13,754 bases of DNA, taken from Verrucomicrobiota bacterium (GTDB lineage Bacteria > Verrucomicrobiota > Verrucomicrobiia > Limisphaerales > JAEYXS01). Below, piece by piece: positions 1-6,742 of this stretch (positions within the stretch are counted from its first letter, which is position 1; each line of letters starts with the position of its first letter). A program made the position numbers and the translations under genes. A model generated the notes under the pieces. It was not told where the DNA came from. It saw only the letters and a list, made by a program, of their open reading frames with translations, and searched no databases. Where the stretch lies: contig JAJNBN010000074.1 in NCBI GenBank assembly GCA_021156225.1, forward strand, positions 1 through 13,754, written 5' to 3'.

Positions 1-672
1 ATCAAGCCCGGCGAATTCGTCGCACTCATGGGGGCTTCCGGCTCGGGCAAGTCCACCATGATGAACATCCTCGGCTGCCTCGACCGCGCCACCAAAGGGG
101 AATACTTTCTCGACGGCATCGACGTCTCGGAACTGGACCGCGGTGAACTGGCCGATATCCGCAACGAGAAGATCGGTTTCGTCTTTCAAGGGTTCAATCT
201 TCTCTCGCGCACCTCGGCCTTGGAGAACGTGGAACTGCCCATGCTCTACGCCCGTCACAAACGCTTTCCCGATCGCGAAGAAAAAGCGACGAAGGCACTG
301 GAACTCGTCGGCCTCGGCAATCGTCTGGACCACACCCCCAACCGGCTTTCCGGCGGTCAGCAGCAGCGTGTGGCCATCGCCCGCGCACTGGTGAATGATC
401 CCGCCCTCATTCTCGCGGATGAACCGACGGGTAACCTCGATAGCAAGACGAGTATCGAGATCATGGGGGTTTTCCAGAAGCTCAATGACCAAGGCATCAC
501 CATCATCATGGTGACGCACGAACTGGACATCGCGCAATACACCAAGCGCAATGTCGTCATGCGCGACGGACGGGTGGTAACCGATAAAATCGTGGAGAAC
601 CGCCTCAGCGCCGAGGAAGAATTGCACAAGCTCAAGGTGGCTTCAGAGGCCATCCAGATGATCCCCTCATGA
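1..672 (+). CDS. ABC transporter ATP-binding protein, MacB/LolD type (5' end outside window)
   Basis: This is the cytoplasmic ATPase subunit that would drive the permease encoded immediately downstream. The reading frame is open from base 1, so the true start and roughly the first 30 residues lie upstream; the ATG at 28 is inside the Walker A region and is not the start. In the visible fragment: Walker A GASGSGKST at about residues 11-19, Q-loop FQGFNLL with Gln near 63, signature LSGGQQQRVAIARAL from about 116, Walker B LILADEPTGNLD from about 136, and the H-loop His (MVTHE) near 173. All catalytic elements are intact. FQGFNLL and DEPTGNLD are typical of the MacB/LolD/FtsE group (family knowledge). 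The stop overlaps the next ATG as ATGA, so the two genes are translationally coupled. A periplasmic adaptor gene upstream is expected but not visible. Substrate unknown. Confidence 0.95.
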   Translation: MKPGEFVALMGASGSGKSTMMNILGCLDRATKGEYFLDGIDVSELDRGELADIRNEKIGFVFQGFNLLSRTSALENVELPMLYARHKRFPDREEKATKALELVGLGNRLDHTPNRLSGGQQQRVAIARALVNDPALILADEPTGNLDSKTSIEIMGVFQKLNDQGITIIMVTHELDIAQYTKRNVVMRDGRVVTDKIVENRLSAEEELHKLKVASEAIQMIPS

Positions 673-1913
673 GATTTTTTGCCGCCATCCGCATCGCTTT
701 CCGGGCTCTGCTCCGGAACAAAATGCGCGCCGTGCTCACCATGCTGGGCGTCATCTTCGGCGTGGGCGCGGTCATCACCACGGTCAGCCTGGGCGACGGG
801 GCGAAGTTCATGGTGCAGCAGCAGATCGCCACGATGGGCGAGAATGTCATGCTCATCTTCGCGGGTAATTTTTCACGTGGCGGCGTCAGTTTTGGTTCCG
901 GTAGCTCCTCCACGTTGACTTTGGAAGACATGGAGGCGATTCGCCGGGAAGTGCCGGGCGTGCGAAACATCAGCCCTGAGGTCCGCACCTCGCGCCAAGT
1001 GATCGCTGGTGGCTTGAACACATCCACCAGCATCATCGGCGCATCACCCGATTACTTCGCCATCCGCTCATGGACCATCAAGGACGGCTCTTTCTTTTCA
1101 GAACCGGACATCACCACCGCTTCCAAGGTGGCGGTCATCGGCAAGACGACGGCACAAACGTTGTTTGAAGGCAATGATCCCGTCGGCCAGGTCGTGCGCG
1201 TCAGCATGGGTGGCGGCAGCACGGGTGGCAGCATCCCCTTCACGATCATCGGCGTGCTGAATCCCAAAGGCAGCTCTCCCGGCAGCAATACGGACTACGA
1301 TGATTGCCTCATCATCCCCTACACCACGGCGATGAAGCGGTTGCTGAACAGCCCGACCTTGCGCGGCATCAATGTGCAGACGGAGACCATGGAGATGATG
1401 CCGGAAGTGCAGCAACGCATCGCTGATTTGCTGCGCCAGACGCATCGCATCACCGCTGGTCGTCCTGATGATTTCACGATCCGTTCACAGGAAGAACTGG
1501 CCAGCGCCATGAGCGCCACACAAGAAACGATGCAATATCTGCTGGGTGGCGTGGCCATTGTATCTCTGCTGGTCGGCGGCATCGGCATCATGAATATCAT
1601 GCTTGTGAGCGTCACGGAACGCACGCGGGAGATCGGCATCCGCATGGCCTTGGGGGCGCGTCCGCGGGATGTGCTGGCGCAGTTCCTCATCGAAGCCATC
1701 ACCTTGAGCTGCACCGGCGGCGTCTTGGGAATTATCTTGGGCATGGTCGCCTCCAAGGTGCTCACGCAGCTCAAGAGCTGGCCCACGCTTACCTCTCCAG
1801 ATGCCATCTTGTACAGCTTCGCGTTCAGTGCGGCGGTCGGGATTTTCTTCGGCTTCTACCCGGCGCGTAAAGCGGCCCAGCTCGATCCGATCGATGCGTT
1901 GCGGTACGAGTAA
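669..1913 (+). CDS. ABC transporter permease, MacB/FtsX family
   Basis: This is the inner-membrane permease partner of the upstream ATPase, 414 aa. It begins with a short cytoplasmic segment and TM1 at about residues 21-40 (AVLTMLGVIFGVGAVITTVS). A large periplasmic MacB_PCD-like domain follows (about 41-285), with a Gly/Ser-rich loop near 71-82 and another near 181-188. The FtsX core comes last: TM2 about 290-315, the cytoplasmic coupling segment ERTREIGIRMALGARPRDV (317-335), TM3 about 340-363, TM4 about 378-397, and the terminal PARKAAQLDPIDALRYE motif. The four-TM topology with the ATPase as a separate polypeptide is the split form of MacB. The start is fixed by the 4-bp overlap with the ATPase stop. 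Family members export macrolides, toxins, peptides or lipoproteins in a tripartite assembly; the substrate cannot be read from the sequence. Confidence 0.95.
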   Translation: MRFFAAIRIAFRALLRNKMRAVLTMLGVIFGVGAVITTVSLGDGAKFMVQQQIATMGENVMLIFAGNFSRGGVSFGSGSSSTLTLEDMEAIRREVPGVRNISPEVRTSRQVIAGGLNTSTSIIGASPDYFAIRSWTIKDGSFFSEPDITTASKVAVIGKTTAQTLFEGNDPVGQVVRVSMGGGSTGGSIPFTIIGVLNPKGSSPGSNTDYDDCLIIPYTTAMKRLLNSPTLRGINVQTETMEMMPEVQQRIADLLRQTHRITAGRPDDFTIRSQEELASAMSATQETMQYLLGGVAIVSLLVGGIGIMNIMLVSVTERTREIGIRMALGARPRDVLAQFLIEAITLSCTGGVLGIILGMVASKVLTQLKSWPTLTSPDAILYSFAFSAAVGIFFGFYPARKAAQLDPIDALRYE

Positions 1914-1916
1914 TGT

Positions 1917-2053
1917 GGAGCGCGGACTTTAGTCCGCCTAAACGTCCATCCGTCAGGCAGTGCGAGAGTTTTCAAACATATCCTGCCACACCATAACACC
2001 GGCCAATACTGCTTTTGCTTAGGTGCATTTAGGCGACCTAAAGGTCGCGCTCC
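1917..2053. repeat. REP-like inverted pair of palindromes (REPIN/MITE-like)
   Basis: Two 26-nt arms, 1917-1942 and 2028-2053, are inverted copies of each other with 22 of 26 positions matching. Each arm is also a hairpin: GCGGACT/AGTCCGC (1922-1928 and 1931-1937, TT loop) and GCGACCT/AGGTCGC (2033-2039 and 2042-2048, AA loop). The four differences between the arms occur as two base-pair exchanges, so each hairpin stays perfectly paired. Both outer ends carry GGAGCGCG. The 85-bp core between the arms has no ORF. Known REP elements are palindromes with a short conserved head, and REPINs are inverted REP pairs mobilised by RAYT transposases; that this is such an element is inference. It fills most of the 189-bp gap between the permease gene and dinB. 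The left hairpin could also affect the 3' end of the permease transcript, though no U-run follows. Confidence 0.8.
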
Positions 2054-2087
2054 TTGCCTCATTGCATTCGTAGCCCTTCCATGTTAA

Positions 2088-2101
2088 CGACGCACTCGTC
2101 G
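2088..2101 (+). promoter_or_regulatory. Small hairpin abutting the dinB start codon
   Basis: CGACG-CACT-CGTCG forms a perfect 5-bp stem with a 4-nt loop and ends one base before the dinB ATG. It occupies the position where a Shine-Dalgarno sequence would be, and no purine-rich SD is seen there. It could influence ribosome access, but a stem this short may be chance. No clear SOS operator dyad was recognised between 2054 and 2102. Confidence 0.25.
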
Positions 2102-2102
2102 A

Positions 2103-3215
2103 ATGTTTCGCGTGATTTTCCATCTCGATATGGATGCGTTCTACGCTTCCGTCGAACAGCGTGACCGGCCTGAATTGAAGGGCAAGCCGGTCATCGTCGG
2201 CTCACCACCGACGCAGCGCGGGGTAGTCAGTGCGTCCAGTTACGAGGCGCGCAAATTCGGCGTGCGCTCTGCCATGCCCAGCATGACTGCGGGCCGCCTT
2301 TGTCCAAATGGCATCTTCATCCGCCCGCGCATGGAGGCTTACAAGGCTGAGTCGCATGCCATCATGGCCATCCTCCAGGGCTTCATCGGCGAACTTATCC
2401 AGCAAGTCTCCGTGGATGAGGCCTACATGGATGTCTCCGCGCGGTGTCAGGCAGAGACGCATGATGCCAGCCTGGAGAGCGCGTTGCCGCTGGCCCGTGA
2501 GATCAAGGCAGAGATAAAGCGTGAACGTGATCTGACGGCGACCATTGGGGTCGCGCCGAACAAACTGTTGTCCAAGCTCGCGAGTGATTATCAGAAGCCC
2601 GATGGGCTCACGCTCATTCGCGAATCGGAGAAGGTCGCGTTCCTGCGTCCCCTGCCCGTGCGTTCACTGCACGGCATCGGCAAAGTCACGGAAGAGACAC
2701 TGCATAATGCAGCGTTAAGGACGGTGGGTGATTTGCAGGATTACAAAGGGGATTTGCGCGCCCTCGTCGGTTCGTGGGGACCGGAGCTGAAACGTTTCGC
2801 TTTCGGGGAAGACAATCGCGCGCTGGAACTGGGCGATGACATCAAAAGCATCAGCAGCGAGAATACATTTCTGAAAGATACCGATGACCGGCCCATCTTG
2901 CGCGCGTGTCTCAAAGAACAGGCGGATGACATCGCAGCCAAGCTCGCACGACGTCGGCTGGCGGCGCACACCATTCAGGTGAAGGTGCGCTACAGTGATT
3001 TCACGACGCTCACGCGTCAGATCTCGTTTGAGGAATCGGTGATTGAAGCGAAGGATATTTATCGTTTTGGCTGCTGGTTGCTCGCGAAAGAAAAGCTTGT
3101 GCATCGGCCACTACGTTTGATCGGCCTTGGGGTCAGCGGGCTGACGGAATTGCGGGTGCAGCAATTGCGCTTTCCTTTTGAGCAGAGTCCGGCGGCGAAG
3201 AAATCAAAGGGATGA
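2103..3215 (+). CDS. dinB: DNA polymerase IV (Y-family translesion polymerase)
   Basis: This is an error-prone translesion DNA polymerase that extends primers past damaged bases; 370 aa, close to the usual family length. The N-terminal palm carries HLDMDAFYASVE, with metal ligand Asp9 and the steric-gate position occupied by Tyr14 (Phe in E. coli, Tyr in archaeal Dpo4). SVDEAYMD contains the catalytic Asp105-Glu106 pair. The finger motif VVSASSYEARKFGVRSAMP is intact (41-59). A helix-hairpin-helix region (LHGIGKVTEETLHNAALRTVGDL, about 194-216) is followed by the little-finger domain. The C-terminus contains QLRFPF, which fits a sliding-clamp binding peptide (QLxLF-like). The ATG at 2103 matches the family N-terminus exactly, although no Shine-Dalgarno is evident. 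It converges with the membrane-protein gene downstream, with only 24 bp between stop codons. Confidence 0.96.
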   Translation: MFRVIFHLDMDAFYASVEQRDRPELKGKPVIVGSPPTQRGVVSASSYEARKFGVRSAMPSMTAGRLCPNGIFIRPRMEAYKAESHAIMAILQGFIGELIQQVSVDEAYMDVSARCQAETHDASLESALPLAREIKAEIKRERDLTATIGVAPNKLLSKLASDYQKPDGLTLIRESEKVAFLRPLPVRSLHGIGKVTEETLHNAALRTVGDLQDYKGDLRALVGSWGPELKRFAFGEDNRALELGDDIKSISSENTFLKDTDDRPILRACLKEQADDIAAKLARRRLAAHTIQVKVRYSDFTTLTRQISFEESVIEAKDIYRFGCWLLAKEKLVHRPLRLIGLGVSGLTELRVQQLRFPFEQSPAAKKSKG

Positions 3216-3233
3216 GCAATCCAACTTACGGAG

Positions 3234-3252
3234 CGCGCATCAGCCGTGCGCG
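3234..3252. other. Hairpin between convergent genes
   Basis: CGCGCA and TGCGCG (3234-3239, 3247-3252) pair around a 7-nt loop in the 24-bp gap between the dinB stop and the opposing gene's stop, overlapping that stop codon. It is preceded by GGAGCGCG at 3230-3237, the same 8-mer that heads the REP-like arms at 1917 and 2053. There is no T-run on either strand, so it is not a standard intrinsic terminator; it may be a degenerate single REP. Confidence 0.3.
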
Positions 3253-3692
3253 GGTGCTTCGGTGGCCACTTCATCTTTGGCGGGCCAGAGGAAGGTGAAG
3301 GGCTTGCGGCAGAAGCGTTGCCAGACGGCTTGATAGATGGCCTTTCGATCTGGAGCAGAGACATCACGGGCGCGGATGGCCACCCACATCGCCAGACCAA
3401 AGCTGACCGACACATTGAGCGTGCCGATGACCATGATGCCGACCAGCGCGAGCCAGAAGGCATTCAGATAAACCACTCCCGTGCCGATGGTGTAAATGGA
3501 GCCGGCAAATTGGCCAGTGCCCAAAGTCACATGCCGTACGTCAATCGGCAGACCGGTCATCGTGCCGAACATGGGTAGCAGCCCGAGCAAGAAGCCGAGC
3601 AGGATGTTACTCGTGAGGCCGGCGATGTTGTCATCCAGGAACTTGGCCAATCGTGCAGCGCCTTTTGGTCCCAGAATGAATTGCAATGCCAT
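3240..3692 (-). pseudogene. C-terminal piece of the Gcr/SpecificRecomb family protein (other frame)
   Basis: This is the out-of-frame continuation of the gene beginning at 5304. It carries the conserved family C-terminus: NIAGLTSNILLGFLLGLLPMFG, then GLPIDVRHVTLGTGQ, then a further hydrophobic segment VYLNAFWLALVGIMVIGTLNVSVSFGLAMWVAI, giving two or three more membrane helices. The frame is open back to an ATG at 3779, but upstream of about 3680 that frame duplicates territory already used by the conserved N-terminal frame, so genuine coding probably begins at the shift. The ATG at 3692 is the nearest in-frame start. Joined to the N-terminal part by a single +1 shift, the protein would be about 685 aa, which fits my memory of a family length in the high 600s. 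Whether this is a real mutation or an assembly or sequencing indel cannot be told here. Confidence 0.8.
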
Positions 3693-5304
3693 TGCGCAGC
3701 CGATGATAGGCAAACCAGTTATCGCCAAAGCCCGCCGCCAAGGCAGTGAACCACAGCAACACGCCGGTGAAGGCGGCATAGAACGGCGTCATACCGAACA
3801 CGGAAAGCGAATGCAAGGTCTTCTCTGCCTTCTCCATGCCGAGCAAGGGAGCGCCGCTTACCATATGCCCGATATAGGCGATCAACAGCGCCAAGGGAAA
3901 GGTCAGCGCCAAGTTGCCCACGATGGCGGCGATCTGTGAACGGATAAGGCAAACGATCTCATCCACCAGTTTCTCCAACGCCACGGGATCGCGCACATTG
4001 TGCATCTTCGCGGCCAGGGCGGGCGCAGTCGTGGCGGGCTGCTTAGTCGCCAGCGTGAAGCCGCACAACTGGATAGCTACGAAAGAGATGGCGTAATTGA
4101 AGCCAAGGATGATTCCGCCGATCAGTTGGGGAAAAGCGATGGTGGCCAAGGCGAACTTCATCCACGTGGTCACGGCCATGATCATTCCACCGCCCGCCGC
4201 GTGCTGGAACATCTCCTTATACTGCTTGCGATCCCGCGCGATGTAGTGTTCACCCGTCTCCGCCGTCCGCTCGACCATTTTTCGGGTGAGCAACTGCAGA
4301 TTGCCGCGCACCAAAGAACGAACGCCCCGATGCTGCTGATGTTCACGGACGAGTTGCGCGATGAAGCCCGCCATCCGCGTCACGCGCGCATCCTTGTTCA
4401 GCATCAGCTCCAGCAAGATACCCATGCGTTGCAACTGTTTCTCCATCCGATCAAGCTGATACACGATGTCCGTGCTGACGCCGTATTCCTCGAGGTGGGT
4501 ATAAGCGGTATCAATGCCCTTCCCGCAACTTTCAATCTGCGCTCGCAAATGATTCAACTCGGCACTCAGGTCGGCATCCGGCTGGGCGCGCCGGAGCGTG
4601 AGCAGAGCTTCTGTTGCCGCCGTGAGCTTAAAGAATGGCAGTTCGCGAAAATGTTTGCGCGTGATGCGGGAGCGGATCTCCAGCGACGTCCCGGCGATGC
4701 GAACACTGGCAGCGAGCTGGATGAGCGCCTCCTCCATATCCACCTGAATGGTATCCCATTCGGCTTCTTCAGACTCAAGGTCGCCTTGCACCAGTTCCCG
4801 GAGGCGGTCAAAAGTCGCTTCGTCTAGGCGTTCCAACCAGTCCGGGTCATCGCGGTGCGGGAAGAGTCGGTCAAAGAGCATGCCCAATTCACCGCTGTAA
4901 GGCCGGTCCGGCAGGAAGCGTTCGGTCAGGCGGATGGACACCTCGCGAAAAAAACCGTGTTCACGCGGGATGCCCGTCTCACAGAACAGATCCAGCGCAC
5001 TGGTATCCCGGAGAATGGAGCGTAGCGTGCGGGCCACGGCGACGCGTTGGGTTTCATTCCGCTCCAGGGTCTGGAGCAATAACCGCACGCGACCCGTCTG
5101 CACCTTGCCTCGTGGTTCATCCGCATCCACCACCTTTTCCCCCGGGTGGCGTATCCACTCCAGCAGGTCGCAGAACCAGTTCAGCCGTTCCTCGATGGAG
5201 TCCGTGGGCGAGGCCGAGGCGATGACAGCATCCAGCGACGGCGTCCGCATAAAAGGGCTGCGGAGCCGTTGCCATACTGCCTTGCACTGTGCGAACCAGC
5301 CCAT
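3631..5304 (-). CDS. Gcr/'site-specific recombinase' family polytopic membrane protein, N-terminal part (frameshifted)
   Basis: This resembles the family named after Neisseria gonorrhoeae Gcr and annotated 'site-specific recombinase' (PF10136); recognition is from memory of conserved blocks. Residues 1-365 are soluble and mostly helical, including GIPREHGFFREVSIRLTERFLP (111-132) and a coiled-coil-like stretch (about 245-300). Hydrophobic helices follow at about 370-393, 394-417, 458-480 and 505-526. The family continues after GFGDNWFAYHRLRNGIAIH (525-543), but here the frame runs into about 14 unrelated residues and a stop at 3631, while the expected continuation sits in the next frame (3240-3692). 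The ATG at 5304 gives a plausible start but has no SD. The gene is divergent from the RNA methyltransferase gene. No recognised recombinase active site (Tyr or Ser) was seen, and the membrane topology makes the family name doubtful. Confidence 0.85.
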   Translation of the reverse strand: MGWFAQCKAVWQRLRSPFMRTPSLDAVIASASPTDSIEERLNWFCDLLEWIRHPGEKVVDADEPRGKVQTGRVRLLLQTLERNETQRVAVARTLRSILRDTSALDLFCETGIPREHGFFREVSIRLTERFLPDRPYSGELGMLFDRLFPHRDDPDWLERLDEATFDRLRELVQGDLESEEAEWDTIQVDMEEALIQLAASVRIAGTSLEIRSRITRKHFRELPFFKLTAATEALLTLRRAQPDADLSAELNHLRAQIESCGKGIDTAYTHLEEYGVSTDIVYQLDRMEKQLQRMGILLELMLNKDARVTRMAGFIAQLVREHQQHRGVRSLVRGNLQLLTRKMVERTAETGEHYIARDRKQYKEMFQHAAGGGMIMAVTTWMKFALATIAFPQLIGGIILGFNYAISFVAIQLCGFTLATKQPATTAPALAAKMHNVRDPVALEKLVDEIVCLIRSQIAAIVGNLALTFPLALLIAYIGHMVSGAPLLGMEKAEKTLHSLSVFGMTPFYAAFTGVLLWFTALAAGFGDNWFAYHRLRNGIAIHSGTKRRCTIGQVPG

Positions 5305-5420
5305 AAGTGCGGGAGGTTACGCCAAGTAGCGCGGCATCACAACGTACCAACCATGAATATTCTGAATTTTCCCGGTTAATCCGCTGTTGTTTAACGGCCC
5401 CACGCTGCTTTAATGACTCC

Positions 5421-6593
5421 GTGGCCAAACCGCTGACACCTGAGACCGACGAACTGCCCTCCGCACTATTGCGGGTGGCAGCGCATATCATCCAGAACTC
5501 CAACGAAGAACGGCCGGCGGATGCGCTGCTGCGCCATGAACTGAAAGCCCGCAAGGTGACGCGCGCCGACGCCCGGGACATCAGCCAGCTCGTGTTCGAT
5601 TATTACCGCTGGTATGGCTGGCTGAAGCATCTGCACTCGCTCTACCCGCGCATCAAGCTGGCCAAGCAACTGGCGAAGAAGTTCGAGGAACGGCCGGATT
5701 CTTTCACCGCGGAATCGCTGCAGAACAACAGCGTACCGCCGTGGACCAAGGAAGTGATGGAAGTTTCGGTGGAATGGGCCAGGGCTCTCCAGATGGCACC
5801 AAATCTCTGGCTGCGCTCCCGTATCGGCCAAGACCAGAGCTTGCGCGAGAAGCTCGGCATCTTCGAGGATTTCTCCGTGCCCGGTTTACCAGAAGCGATC
5901 CGTTACGACGGTGAGGCGGATCTTTTTCGCTCCCAAGAATTTCATGCGGGTGAGTTTGAATTGCAGGACATCGCCTCCCAGCTCGTGAGCATGTTCTGCG
6001 CCCCAAAACCGGGCGAAACCTGGTGGGATACGTGCGCCGGTGAAGGCGGCAAGACGCTGCACCTCGCGGATCTGATGCAGAACAAAGGTTTGGTCTGGGC
6101 ATCAGATCGCGCGGACTGGCGGCTGAAGAAATTGAAGCTCCGGGCCAGCCGGGCGAAGTGTTTCAATTATCGCTCCGCCCTGTGGGACGGCGGCGCCAAG
6201 CTGCCAACGAAGGCCAAGTTTGACGGTATTCTCGTGGATGCGCCGTGCAGCGGTATCGGCACGTGGCAACGGAATCCGCATGCGCGCTGGACGACGACGC
6301 AAAAAGACGTGACGGAACTCGCGGTGGTGCAGCGCCAGTTGCTGGAGCGTGTGGCAAACTCGGTGAAGCCCGGCGGCAAATTAATCTACTCCGTTTGTAC
6401 GTTATCCAATTCGGAAACGGGAGAGAACGCGGATCATTTCACAAGCATTCATCCGGAGTTCGAACCGTTGGAAGTGCCGCCTGCTTTGGCAGGCGCGGTG
6501 CAGAGCAAAAAGCCGGGCCAGTTCTGGGCGTGGCCGCAGACACTGGGCGGGAATGGGATGTTCATCGCAGGTTGGCGGCGTAAGAGCAGTTGA
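5421..6593 (+). CDS. RsmB/NOP2-family RNA cytosine-C5 methyltransferase
   Basis: This SAM-dependent enzyme methylates C5 of cytosine in rRNA (RsmB-like) or tRNA; about 390 aa from the chosen start. The N-terminal third is a NusB-like helical RNA-binding region beginning LPSALLRVAAHIIQ. The catalytic Rossmann domain shows motif I DTCAGEGGKTLHLADL (from about residue 203), motif IV DAPCSGIGTWQRNPHARW with the product-release Cys near 276, and motif VI YSVCTLSNSETGENADHF with the nucleophile Cys near 326. Both catalytic cysteines are present. I chose GTG 5421 over the upstream in-frame ATG at 5307: the extra 38 residues look unlike the family (Ser/Cys-rich, no domain) and would leave no promoter room beside the divergent gene starting at 5304. 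A weak TTGTTT/TTTAAT promoter-like pair (5387-5392, 5409-5414) would place transcription start almost on this GTG. The exact substrate is not determinable. Confidence 0.9.
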   Translation: MAKPLTPETDELPSALLRVAAHIIQNSNEERPADALLRHELKARKVTRADARDISQLVFDYYRWYGWLKHLHSLYPRIKLAKQLAKKFEERPDSFTAESLQNNSVPPWTKEVMEVSVEWARALQMAPNLWLRSRIGQDQSLREKLGIFEDFSVPGLPEAIRYDGEADLFRSQEFHAGEFELQDIASQLVSMFCAPKPGETWWDTCAGEGGKTLHLADLMQNKGLVWASDRADWRLKKLKLRASRAKCFNYRSALWDGGAKLPTKAKFDGILVDAPCSGIGTWQRNPHARWTTTQKDVTELAVVQRQLLERVANSVKPGGKLIYSVCTLSNSETGENADHFTSIHPEFEPLEVPPALAGAVQSKKPGQFWAWPQTLGGNGMFIAGWRRKSS

Positions 6594-6600
6594 ATCTAGA

Positions 6601-6668
6601 AAAGAGCATCACCCATTAGGTCAGGCTCTTTCCCCTCACCCCGCCCCTATCACTTGGGGGAGGGAATA
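6601..6668. repeat. Hairpin plus degenerate C/G-rich intergenic repeat
   Basis: AAAGAGC (6601-6607) pairs with GCTCTTT (6625-6631) around a 17-nt loop, eight bases after the methyltransferase stop. It could help end that transcript but lacks a U-run. It runs directly into a C-rich tract (6632-6650) facing a GGGGGAGGG tract (6656-6664), an imperfect dyad like the CCCTCACCCC...GGGGAGGG palindromic repeats common between bacterial genes. Identification as a dispersed repeat is inference. Confidence 0.4.
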
Positions 6669-6683
6669 GCTTCGTCGCCGGAC

Positions 6684-6713
6684 AAAGAAAAGGGACACTG
6701 GTGTCAGTGTCCC
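6684..6713 (-). terminator. Rho-independent terminator of the LacI-family gene
   Basis: A perfect 9-bp stem, GGGACACTG/CAGTGTCCC (6692-6700 and 6705-6713), with a 4-nt loop, is followed on the minus strand by TTTTCTTT. It lies 30 bp past the regulator's stop codon, so it should end the minus-strand transcript coming from 7756 or further upstream. A second small stem, AAATTC/GAATTT (6723-6728, 6735-6740), sits between the stop codon and this terminator. Confidence 0.85.
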
Positions 6714-6742
6714 GAGTCTCGGAAATTCTCTATGGAATTTGT

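Noticed and set aside
2054..2102. SOS (LexA) operator before dinB
   Set aside because: Only GTTAAC and a small start-proximal hairpin are present; no convincing spaced dyad was found.
3655..3690. Programmed -1 frameshift site in the Gcr-family gene
   Set aside because: Rejoining the frames needs a +1 (or -2) shift, and no heptameric slippery sequence with a downstream structure was seen.
4000..4827. Plus-strand ORF of 275 codons opposite the Gcr-family gene
   Set aside because: Antisense shadow, His/Arg-rich, no recognisable domain.
5387..5414. TTGTTT-16 bp-TTTAAT as a promoter for the RsmB-like gene
   Set aside because: Weak matches to both hexamers, and it would place transcription start on the GTG itself; mentioned in the gene entry but not called as a feature.
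5307..5420. N-terminal extension of the RsmB-like protein from an upstream ATG
   Set aside because: The 38 residues are unlike the family and would abut the divergent start at 5304, leaving no space for promoters; GTG 5421 fits better.
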